DNA of 64,000 nucleotides. Origin: Calycina herbarum (lineage: Eukaryota; Ascomycota; Leotiomycetes; Helotiales; Pezizellaceae). The notes beneath the pieces were generated by a model. That model searched no databases, was not told where the DNA came from, and saw nothing but the letters and a program-made list of their open reading frames with translations. How positions within the stretch are numbered: position 1 is the stretch's first letter; the number at the start of each line of letters is the position of its first letter. The position numbers and the translations under genes were made by a program. Positions 24,071 to 33,917 of this stretch are shown here, in pieces. The DNA lies in the NCBI GenBank assembly GCA_001414485.1, contig LLEY01000031.1:1-64000 (forward strand), given 5' to 3'.

Positions 24071-25163
24071 TTAATGGATAGTAGCTAATCCACGTACATG
24101 AATAACATCTTCTATTTTACATGTTAATCTCTCAGTATATGCCCGATAATCACGTGGATCCACCAGATCCCAAAGCCTTTGGATCTCCCTTATTAACTCC
24201 TCCTTAGAAGTCGGTACAAAGGGCAACTTTTTTAACTCTTCTTTCATCCATCGCCAGACCTTCTCGATTACGTTTAAATCAGGTGAAGAAGGAGGCCAGT
24301 TAAAGCCGCGGATGCTATGCTGGAGCTTAGCTAAACGAGCATGTCCTTTATGCACCTTAGAACCGTCCTCTATAAAGATATAATCGGTACTGAGCTTGTC
24401 GAATAAGGGAAAGATAATTGGCTGAAGAACTTGATCCCTATAGGCTTGAGAATTTACCCCTTTACAGCCTTGTTCCTTCTCTAAGAAGACAAGAGGGGAC
24501 TTATAATCCTAGCCGATCGCGCCCCAGATCATAACCGACACCCTCCCTGAACGATAAGTCGACCGAATATAGTCAGGACACTGTTTTTCGTCTATACGCC
24601 GCGTTACCCAAACACTCCCACTCTTTCCAAGCTCAAATATACACTCGTCTGACTATATAACCTTCCTCTAGTCCCCCCCCTTTGGATTCGAGGCAGCATA
24701 GTCAGAGGTCCCCCTACCAACGGTGTTCTAATGCAAAACTAAGACGCTTTTTAGCTTGTTTCCGAGATATAAAAGGTCGAGGGCATGCTACGCAGCGGCG
24801 GTAGCCTGCGTAGCGTAGTTCTCGTCGTATTGTACGTGCCGACGCGTCGATACCGAGGATGTTACGGACTCGCTCGAAAGTTATACGACGAGTAGTATAA
24901 TTTGTCGATATAAATCGAATAATCCGGCGTATATCCCTCTTTCCTAGTCGCCTCCTTTGATATTGCTTCCCTTTCCGTGTACGTCGACTTGTTCCGTCCT
25001 TGCAAATCCGTCTCGCAGTGGTTCTAGGAACCCCTAATTCTTTGTGTATCCATCCCTACGATTTTCCGTCGCTTCGCACTTGTCGTACTCTAGCCCTTTT
25101 CGGTGTATGCCAATTGTGACCAGGTTCGTGTATAGGAGAGAGGGAGAGGATTTGGCCTGCCAT
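24071..25163 (-). pseudogene. Tc1-like DDE transposase pseudogene
   Basis: Read from an ATG at 25163, the minus strand gives a basic helix-turn-helix-like N-terminal half, then SDECIFELG (first catalytic Asp), FIEDGSK (second Asp) and WPPSSPDLNVIEKVW (catalytic acidic residue), the DDE signature of IS630/Tc1/mariner transposases. The frame is broken by several TAG stops, and by a frameshift at an eight-base homopolymer (24673-24680). TAG in place of TGG or CAG is what RIP produces. The last 94 codons (24355-24071) are still open. Confidence 0.88.
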
Positions 25164-25248
25164 TCTTAATTTAGAGAGTTTTGGACGAAAGGTTGAATTA
25201 TAGTAGATTTTTGAAAAGGGAGTGTCGGAAATTAAGGTGGGGGCAAAT

Positions 25249-25288
25249 CTCGCTTAGGTGTGCCACGAGCTGTGGCCACAACTCTTAC
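25249..25288 (-). repeat. Right terminal inverted repeat of the Tc1-like element
   Basis: A perfect reverse complement of 23951-23990. The outermost bases overlap the probable TA target duplication. Confidence 0.95.
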
Positions 25289-28166
25289 AACAGTTCTGGG
25301 ACAGCATTCTAAAGATTATTTTGGCTTGGATATTTTAGTCCTGCTTTGAATATTTGGTTAGCAATAGTTGGAAATGTACCCAAATCTTTACGTACTGATA
25401 TTCTAAAACGTTTCTTTTCTTCGTGATTGAAAACCATCCTCTAAGACAAGTATAGCTAACTCTATTAGCAACAACGAGTTCTACTGCCTGGCTTTATCTC
25501 TTCTAATCGCTTAAGGTGACTTTGATCCTGCGAGATATAGTGAGTGGAGCACTTTAAAGAGTTAATTCTCTTCTTGCTTCTTGTAGTTTACCAACATAAT
25601 ATCATTATTGTCTATTGATATAATTAGTAACATTTACTATTGAAACATTATTAAAACTTTATATCCTCATCCTTCGTAAGGCGGGCACAGGTCGACAAAG
25701 CAGCAGTGAGGTTTGTACCCCCACCCCTGTCTAACCGATTTCAACCCCCCGCATCACAACAAAAAACGCAGTAAAAAATAATAAAAATTTTTGTCTAAAG
25801 ATAATTCTAGTCTTTGAACCAACCTTTTTTGATGTGTTCAATTTCCTGTCGCTTTAGGAAGGGGACAAAGGTGCGGAAGAACACCGGGGTCGCGCCTCTC
25901 CAATTAACTCGCGACCTCCGAATCCATCATTCAACATGGTGTGGCGCCATCATATCGACGAGCCATTATCATACGAAGTAGTGCTTTGGGAAGCCCATTG
26001 CGTCGGCGGAACGGAGCCGTTGAACCAGGAGGATGTGGAAAAGGAGCCCTCCAATACTGTCGCAAAAGAGAATCAAGATAAAGGTGTTCGCATGTTGCCT
26101 GGTGGATCTGTTGGAAGGAAAGGTCGCCATCAATAGTAAGTTTATCTGCCATCTATTGCAAGATGTAATTGCTTAACACCTATGATGGCAGACTCTTCTG
26201 CGCAGCGGTGCAAAAAGTCGCCTACTCAACTCAACTTGAGCTCTTCAATCCACTATGAAGTCGAAACCTCATCAACGCGCCTATAAACCCGCGTCGAATG
26301 CCCTTTGAAAAGACGAAGATAATGGGACAAGTTAGCTCTCCATCGCTCCATGTACAAAAGCGAGTACCGCGAGACATAACCCTTAATTGCTACTTCAGAA
26401 TTTCATTTTCTGCGGTAGGTTGGAAGAGATGTAGGAGGGGAAAACTGGCTGGAAAGAAGCATACTTTGGATGTCGCCTAAGGCAACATTCGGCACATAAC
26501 TGTCAAAAAGGACTATATCATAGAGGATTGTTTAATGATGTTCCAGGTTGTTACAAGCAATCCATACAGGCCGAAATAATCAATGGTCATCTACAAAGAG
26601 GTTGCTTCGTATACGGAAAGCAAGGATGCTAGTCAAAACGGGCAACAGCCATCTCATATCGAGCGCGAGGATCAGAAATTAGAACAAGGACATTCACATA
26701 GATGATTTGAGTAGAAGAGAGATATTTGGCGGTAACGCCATCTACAACAACTCAAGTCCCGATACCTCTGACAGAATACAAGCATGCAGCTACCCTCTTC
26801 ACCTCCCAGTCCGCCTTCTCCTGCTCTCGACGACTTCGTATCAGCATAATCACCCTCCAGTAGTCCTTCCAAACCTAGAAGATTATATCTCTCATCTCCC
26901 TTTTCATCCAGGAATGGGTTCCCGCTGCCTCGGTCCTCTCCCCCTGGCAGAACTATGCGTATGTGTTACTTGGCCCTCTCTGCCTGGATAAGATCAGTAG
27001 TCGATACGTTTAGGACAGCAACGTCGTTGGAGTTGTAGATATTATCGTTCATCTATTAGAAACAAGATACTACGGGGTGACAGGACTATCTTTACTTCTT
27101 TGCCTAGAGGACGTTTAGAAGTTAGGAGCAGGAAGGCGCAGAATTAGAGAGAGGAGAAACTTCACGCCTGTAATCCGCCTATGATTCAGATATATTCTTC
27201 AATTACAGATAGCGACAATCCACCCACGAAGCGCAAACCAAAAGCAACCTTTTAATAATGGCTTAACTGACCGGGATAAGTTCATTGATAGAGACAACCA
27301 AGGGATAGAGGAATCACGAGGCGAGGGAGAGGAAGACGATGCGCTAGATGAGAGCTACAACTTAGACGAGAGCGACATGATAGTAGACATAAACAAGTTT
27401 CAAGACATTTTTACAGGTATTAAAGAACGCTTTCGGCTCATCAGCCGCATTAGGGAGGGTATGTTGGTTCCCAAAATCCTATTACATATGCACTAACGCG
27501 ATTTAGGTACCTTTTCTATCGGTTCAGCACCAGATCAGTTGAGGCGGAATCTCCAGCAGTCAGTTCAACTCAGCGGAACATCGAGCAATCAATTTTAATG
27601 TCAACTCAGTTAAAAAGTCGATTTACAACAATGGCTATGTAAAAATTCAACATCGTACATAGAGATCTCAATAGACTAACTAGAGGAGCAGTCATGTGTT
27701 AAAATCGGCATGTGCTTTAATACCAGGTTTTACGATAACCTCTCTGGACAAATCTTAATTGTTTACTAAGGATCATTGCACTGGCCTCTAGCATAGTTTA
27801 TCGAAGGCTTGGTATGAACTATTTTACAAGTAGTGCTGTTATTCCTGACCGCGGACAGTTGGGATGGCCTAAATCATCGTTGAAATTCCGTGATTTTCGT
27901 TAACACAGTTGCTAGAGGTAGCATTGCTCGAATCTCCCAAAGCAAAGAAATGGTTTTGATTATGAGGTAACCGGAACATTTTGGGCTCTGGTACACACAC
28001 CGCTTTCTTTGTATTCAAAGTTGGTCTTTGAACCATTCTGATACAAGTCCATGTATACTGCACATACTTCAAACATTCCACATCCGTTCTTTCTCCGGTT
28101 CAAGTACCTATCCATCCACATACTTCCTTCCTTCCGTCCTTTCCAGCTCCTCAATTACTCTTCACC
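25289..28166. other. Intergenic region with degraded sequence
   Basis: No intact gene is supportable. Around 27270-27470 (+) an open stretch reads like degraded coding sequence (GIEESRGEGEEDDALDESY, then FQDIFTGIKERFRLISRI) followed by GTATGTT...TTTAG, which resembles an intron. It is flanked by stops and no family is recognised, so it is noted only as a possible gene relic. Confidence 0.4.
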
Positions 28167-28964
28167 TCACCTTCCTCCAAACCTCTCACAAACCACAATA
28201 CCCCCACGTCGAAGGTTTACCGTTAAGCCTTTCCCCTTTTTCCTTCTTCCCTCACAACACCACACCTCCCTCACAGCATCCCGAACACAATCCCACCATG
28301 CTGACTTCCATAAACTTGCACACACATCCTTTCTATCAACCTCGAACTCCAACTCCTCCAGTCCAGGAAAAGAGGATAAGACTAAAAATACCCAGTCCCA
28401 TCCTATTCCTCCTTCGCATTTCAAAGGTATCTTTACCCGACGGATTCTATCTACTAACCTTGGTTCTGGGTCTCGTGCTTGGATTTCGGGTTGCATGGAA
28501 GTGGGAGATATCGCGGCAACGTACTTCTGTATTGTTGTGGGGGAGGTGAAGATGAATGTTTGGAAGCTGTAGAGGAGGGAGAGGGGAATGTCGTTGTTGA
28601 AGAATGGACTTGTATGCAAGGGTGTTGTGGGTGCGAGGAGGAGGTTGGTTGGGTCAAAGGGCGGAAGTGAGTAGATGTAATATGCGTAGATTTTATAACG
28701 GAGTTCTGTGGGGAGATGTAGGAAGGGGAATGAGTTGTTTTTGGGCCGTTGGGTTGAAGTGTCGGTTGCCGAATTTTGTGGTGAGGAAGGTTTTTGGAGG
28801 AGTGCTTGGTTGGTTGTTTTGGCGTGTTGTTCATCATTTTCCAGGTTTGAGGAGTGGATAAGGTCTGGCTGAGAGTGTATGGATTGGTGGTTTGATGTTT
28901 CGGAGGTGGTTTTTGGGTTTGAGATTGGGGACATTTCCTCGCTTGCGTTTTTGTAAGCGGCCAT
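28167..28964 (-). CDS. F-box-like (2EXR-type) domain protein
   Basis: A single-exon ATG frame of 265 codons. The first 75 residues are Ser/Thr/Asn/Gln-rich and probably disordered. Residues about 79-101 (FPFLHLPTELRYKIYAYYI) match the F-box-like or 2EXR motif found in many fungal proteins of unknown function. The remainder includes DRIRRVKIPLKCEGGIGWDW and a Trp/Cys-rich stretch. If it is a true F-box protein it would recruit substrates to an SCF ubiquitin ligase, but the 2EXR variant has no proven function. The frame is well defined and a shadow frame on the + strand is discounted. Confidence 0.72.
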   Translation of the reverse strand: MAAYKNASEEMSPISNPKTTSETSNHQSIHSQPDLIHSSNLENDEQHAKTTNQALLQKPSSPQNSATDTSTQRPKNNSFPFLHLPTELRYKIYAYYIYSLPPFDPTNLLLAPTTPLHTSPFFNNDIPLSLLYSFQTFIFTSPTTIQKYVAAISPTSMQPEIQARDPEPRLVDRIRRVKIPLKCEGGIGWDWVFLVLSSFPGLEELEFEVDRKDVCASLWKSAWWDCVRDAVREVWCCEGRRKKGKGLTVNLRRGGIVVCERFGGR

Positions 28965-30143
28965 GCTTTTATATCCTTTTCTGGTGGTTCGTTTTTCAAA
29001 TGTCGAATCTGTCGCTCTCCTATTCCCCTCTTCTCTTTCATTTTTGTCCGATTCGTGGGGTTGGAGTCAATCTCGAAAATCTGGAGTATTTATGAGAATC
29101 TCTACGCCAAGAGAAGCTCGTTTGAGCAAGTTGTTTTGAGGGAGAAAATCTCGGGGTTTGAGCAGGTAATTTAAACAGAACGGCGGTAAGGGGAGAATGG
29201 TAGGTTTCGTTAATAAGAATAAGAGATTGAAGTTATTATATGATGGTGATGAGTGGATACCTGGATGGTGAGTGAGTGAGTACCTTGATGGTTTGGGGAC
29301 TTGGTCACGTGCTCTCATAAATATGAGCCGTGGGGTGAAGTTATTGGTGTGCCTTTTGTTATTTTTCTGCATGAATTGGGTAGTCGGAGAGGTATGGGGA
29401 GCGAAATTTAATGGAATGTGGTGATTCTAGGATAATCTCTCTTCTAAATCCGCTCACTTTCTCGCTTCGTGAACTATATCACGAACCATGAATGTTAAAT
29501 TTGTTCAAGAGACGATCTCTTCGTTATTAAAAACCAGCTCTGGGAATCAATGGTTCTAGTTTTTAATTCTTCCAGTATTGTGTTGAGATGTTAGACTATA
29601 ACTTCCTCCCGAATATCTCCACCCTTCGTTGTGAATGGATACGTAGAAGATGAGTAACCAGCATTTTCAGTACACCGTTTACAGCATTTTTAACTTGCCT
29701 TTCAAACGAAATTATCACTTGCAGAATGAATGGTGAACGAAATGGTAGTGGGCATTCTTCAGCTCCGAAACCCCGTTCCGGTTTTCAATCCAATCAGACC
29801 CTTGCCATTATCCACAACCAATCCAATCGTATCATTGAAGAGAATCGTGGACCTATCGAATCCGAGTGAACCAATCACAGCATATCGAAGTAATTACCCG
29901 AATAGGTTACCAGTGTAACCTCAAGCTTGCGGATACCCGGTTTTTGGACTATTTAAAGCCGATTTTCAAGGCATAGTTGCATATCTATTTTCATTGACAT
30001 AGGATGGAATTAGCTTACTTGGCTGCGTGGGGAGTTTTGAATGGTATTTAGGAGTCGGGTTTCTTCAGAAGTCTGGTCTTTCTCTCTCCAAATCAATTGC
30101 TTTATTTTTCATCACTTCAACAAAAAGAGACCAACTTGTCAAA
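28965..30143. other. Intergenic region, promoters of the F-box-like and SDR genes
   Basis: This divergent interval of 1.2 kb separates the minus-strand F-box-like gene from the + strand dehydrogenase. No further gene is supportable. The last 60 bases before 30144 are a pyrimidine/A-rich leader. Confidence 0.5.
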
Positions 30144-31344
30144 ATGGCTAGTCTTAAAAGTACTGTCTCGCAGTTCTTTCCTCCCAAACCCAAGTTTACA
30201 GAAAAGGATATTCCAGATGGTTCCTTGCGCGGTAAAGTAAGTACCTTTCTTTTCGTTTTATTTCACTCGGTCATGAGATGTTTATCTTACAGTCTTCACT
30301 TCAACAACACATCACTTCAACAACGTCTCTTAACCAGCTTTTTATAAATTATGCCAGCTAATCTAAACCCTAGGTCTACATCGTAACCGGATCAAACACA
30401 GGAATCGGCAAAGAACTAGCTCAAATCCTCTACTCCAAAGACGCAAAAGTTTACATCGCCGCTCGATCGGAAGAAAAAGCGTTGAAAGCAATTGAAAGCA
30501 TCAAAGCCGCCCACCCCAAGTCTTCAGGGGAGTTGGTATTCCTCAAACTTGACCTCGCAGATCTCAGTACAATCAAGGGAACAGTATCTCAATTCCTCGC
30601 CCAAGAACAAAAACTCCACGTCCTCTTCAACAATGCCGGTATCATGAATCCACCACTCGGCTCCAAAACAAAACAAGGCCATGAAATGATGTTAGGAACA
30701 AACTGCATCGGCACTTTTCTCTTCACGAAACTGTTGACTCCAATCCTCATCTCAATCGCGAGATCTTCACCCCCAAGCACCGTCCGTGTAATATGGGTTT
30801 CCTCCTCGGGTGCTGAATTAGGCACTCCTCCTGGAGGTATAGAAATGGATAATCTAGATTACCACCGCGACGCAACCCCAATGACGAAATATTCCATCTC
30901 CAAAGGTGGGAATTATCTACATGGTACTGAATTCGCGAAACGCTTCAAGAGCTCGGGAGTTGTGTCTATTCCATTGAACCCGGGGAATCTGAGGAGTGAT
31001 CTTTATAGAACGCAAGGGTTGATAGCTGGGGCGGCGATTAATGTTATTGCGTATCCGGTTGTTTATGGGGCTTATACTGAATTGTTTGCTGGGTTGAGTG
31101 ATAATATTAGGATCGAGGAATCGGGTTCCTGGGGTGAGTCCTTCATTTTTTATGTTTTCCGATGGGATGTGATTGTCGAAGGAAGGCCAACTTGCTAATT
31201 CTTGGTGCAGTTGCTCCGTGGGGACGTGTGATGGCTATTAGGAAAGACTTGGTTGCTGCCTCTAAGTCGGAAGCTGAAGGTGGAACTGGGAATGCAGAGA
31301 AATGGTGGGATTGGAACGAAGAACAGGTGAAGATGTTTGTTTGA
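30144..31344 (+). CDS. Short-chain dehydrogenase/reductase
   Basis: Three exons (30144-30236, 30374-31133, 31211-31344) give 328 residues. An NAD(P)-dependent oxidoreductase of the classical SDR fold: the cofactor glycine motif TGSNTGIGKE just after the first splice junction, NNAGIM, VSSSG with the catalytic Ser, and YSISKG (Tyr-x-x-x-Lys). The overall pattern resembles fungal retinol-dehydrogenase/WW-oxidoreductase-like SDRs, whose substrates are mostly unknown. The C-terminal exon (VAPWGRVMAIRKDL...) completes the typical end of this group. No biosynthetic neighbours suggest a pathway. Both introns have good donors (GTAAGT, GTGAGT) and the first has a GCTAATC branch site. Confidence 0.92.
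30237..30373 (+). other. First intron of the SDR gene
   Basis: A 137-nt phase-0 intron with donor GTAAGT, branch GCTAATC and acceptor CCCTAG. It joins RGK to VYIVTGSN. Confidence 0.9.
31134..31210 (+). other. Second intron of the SDR gene
   Basis: A 77-nt phase-1 intron with donor GTGAGT and acceptor GTGCAG. It joins SGSW to VAPWGRV. Confidence 0.88.
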
Positions 31345-31549
31345 GGAGTTTTAGAAAACCCCGGTGTATATTCAGCTATGCTTTTTGTATTTCCCTTTCC
31401 ACACTGATAATAACAACTCCAACACCCGACAGAACTCCTTGCCAAAGTCCAATCGCTAGACCATTCATCGCTAAAACTTCAACAAATGGCATTCAACACG
31501 TCTCATCTCCTCTTTCCAGCCCTTCCTATGCCTATCTCAACTGAAACTC

Positions 31550-31888
31550 TTATATCTTACTCCCCGAAAAAGGACCACCACCATTGTACAACCCATAATT
31601 CACCGTCTTCCCATCCCTCCTCTGTTTTGTGTTTCCTAAAGCTGCTTGTTTTCTGTCGTATGAAGCGGTGGGTGGTTCGCCTATCGAAGAGAGAACCGAC
31701 TTCGTTTTATGCCAGATGGTTTTCTTTTCCGAACTCGATGAAATTGTATTCGGTGATGTATTTGTTTGGTTTTTGAGAAGGGGTTTCGTGGTTGAGGTCG
31801 TGGAATTGGAGGTTGTGGTGTAGAGGGATGGTGTTTGAGTTTGTTGTGAGGAGCGGGAGGGGGAGCGGGAGGATGATGAAGAAGGCAT
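31550..31888 (-). CDS. Small conserved-looking fungal protein
   Basis: From the Met at 31888 the frame gives 112 residues; an in-frame Met at 31918 would add ten. The N-terminal half is Ser/Thr/Gln-rich and low in complexity. The C-terminal half (KTIWHKTKSVLSSIGEPPTA, then SYDRKQAA, and NYGLYNGGGPFSG) looks constrained and resembles, from memory, a small uncharacterised protein widespread in ascomycetes. No catalytic motif or membrane segment. It is convergent with the SDR gene, with about 200 bases between stop codons. Confidence 0.65.
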   Translation of the reverse strand: MPSSSSSRSPSRSSQQTQTPSLYTTTSNSTTSTTKPLLKNQTNTSPNTISSSSEKKTIWHKTKSVLSSIGEPPTASYDRKQAALGNTKQRRDGKTVNYGLYNGGGPFSGSKI

Positions 31889-32158
31889 GTTGTGTATATT
31901 GTTTGGAGATAGTTTCAAATGAATAGTGCTGTATTTGAGACTAATTGGGATGGCAGCTGGTTATCGAGTAGAAGTTGATGGTGGAATGTTTTGATCTAGG
32001 AAGATAGTTGCCTGGGATGCCTTTTTTCTACAAGGCGCGAGACACGATGATATAAATACAAAACCTTTCTGCAACTCCAGCCATCTCACCACTTCCTACA
32101 CCTAAGACCTACATTTCCTAGTTGCCTGACAGGCACCGAGGCTGTGAAGCATAACCAG

Positions 32159-32465
32159 TACAAGGGCTAATATGTATTGAGTGCCACGGACCAAGCGCAG
32201 TACTCTTTTTAACGAAATCTCACCAAAACACTTACTTTTTATAAATATATTATAAGTTAACCACACGTCCAAATAAGACCAAAATAACTTGATGTGAAGG
32301 AGAAATGGCAAGTTAATAATCTGTGAAGAAGATGGAAGCTCTCCGTTGTATAACACCTTAGAATCGTAGATTTTGTGAGCACCACATTTTACAGTAGTAA
32401 ATTTGGTGTGTGAGCAGCCTGAGGCCGACCCCGCTGTGGCACTCAATACATATTAGTCCTTGTAT
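32159..32465. mobile_element. MITE-like element with 29-bp terminal inverted repeats
   Basis: The ends 32159-32187 and 32437-32465 are inverted repeats of 29 bp with a single mismatch (TACAAGGGCTAATATGTATT on the left). The terminal TA on each side fits a TA target duplication, as for Tc1/mariner-derived MITEs. The total is 307 bp with no transposase. A stretch just inside the left end (CACCAAAACACTTACTTTTT and a following ATA-rich tail) resembles the inner left end of the Tc1-like element at 23951, so it could be a distant deletion derivative. Confidence 0.82.
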
Positions 32466-33917
32466 CTTCCCTGACATCGTAGTTTTTGCGCAGTCGCAAG
32501 CAGTCATCTACGGGGCCAAACTTGCAGTATGACGCATTGGCAAACGAGGGGAAACAAGCATTTATTCCTTTCCATATAGAAGGGAGGGGAGGTGAGTCAA
32601 TTGCTCAATTGGAGGTTTTTGCGTGCATGGACTTCATGGGTGGGTAAGCGAAGTGAGTCAAGCGGTCAGCGATAGGAGGGGGGGCGTCTGAGCTCCACTG
32701 TTTCGAGTCAAAAACTTAGATTTTGATAAATCAGCTGATGGGAAATGGTACAGGACTTTTAAATTGAAACTTTGCTGCGGTTATTTCGGCGTTTCGTTTT
32801 TTTCTTTTGCATGTACACCGGATTTTTCTGGAGCGTGAATGCAGTTTCATTGACGGTGAGCCACAATAGGAATAGTTGAGACTGTGCATTGATTTTTAGC
32901 CCTTGTATGTGTTAGAAAGGGTTTTAGTGCTTACTCTGGTAAAAGTGTGGAAGAAGGGTTCCGTAGCGAGTTTGGGGTATGCGCTTGTTGGAATCATTTA
33001 TTTTGTTGGAAACTCATATATCGGTATGATCCTACGTCTTTTTCTGCATCTCCAACGTTGTAGAAAGTGAGTGCAACTTCAAGAACCCGTGCAATCTAGA
33101 GGACATTTATGATGTCTTCAAGAATCCTTTCCATCCATCGTCTCTTCGAAGAATTCTTTGTAGTACAAAAACAACTGAAATGACGTTGGCAGATAAACTA
33201 CAACTCCAAAAGTCCAATGTATAGTTGAGAGTAATTATTAATGAAGCAATACCGGTGCCGAAACAGGAAGGAGAGCGCTCGACAACATGGTAAGTTGCAT
33301 CATATCTATCTCCAACTTCTTCAAACCTTCCAATACATGTCATCTCCTATCACAAAGAGAGCTGCAACTGGAGTCCCGATTTCGACTCTAGGTTTGTGTT
33401 GTGCGTAAGTTACACCAGGCTACAATAAATGCACTCGCATGTACACGCGGAACGTTACGATTCAATATTGTGCAGCCTGATTTGTGACACGTGTGCGTAT
33501 GAATGAATGTAGCAAGAGAAATATTGCAACCAACGGCGTACTGATTCTGTGATCTTGGCAACCTTCAAGGGGGCTTGGAGGTGTGGAAAGCAATCGGAGA
33601 AATGCTTGGCCGAACTCTCATAATAAGTACTCGCCATATCTAAAAGCAAGAAGAGAAAGCAAAAAAGACAAACGTCACACGGAGCCGCGACTTCAGAATT
33701 CTCACGTCAAATAACTTCCTGTTTGAAGTAAGCAGAGCTATTTCAAGTGCCAAAAAAGTATATAGAAAGTCAGAATGCGTAATAACTGAAAAACCTATGC
33801 TCGCCGGGGTATCCCATCCCCATCCCATATCCCCAGTTGACTCCAGGGTATCAATTCATTCCTTGCCATCCATCCTACCTATGTATAATTCCCTAAATCC
33901 CAGTCCCAATTCCTAAC
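32466..33917. other. Intergenic region
   Basis: A 1.45-kb interval with no supportable gene; the open frames on both strands are short and featureless. Confidence 0.5.

Larger units (their letters stand above)
23951..25288. mobile_element. Tc1/mariner-type DNA transposon, RIP-damaged
   Basis: Two perfect 40-bp inverted repeats, 23951-23990 and 25249-25288, bound the element; they contain the palindrome TGTGGCCACA. The terminal GTA...TAC fits insertion at TA, giving TA at 23952-23953 and 25286-25287 as the target duplication and an element of about 1.33 kb. It carries one degenerate transposase on the minus strand. Perfect terminal repeats with a broken transposase suggest fairly recent loss of function. 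Confidence 0.9.

Noticed and set aside
28028..28572. Two 173-codon + strand frames
   Set aside because: They are shadows of the minus-strand F-box-like gene, Pro/Ser-rich through codon mirroring, without a domain.
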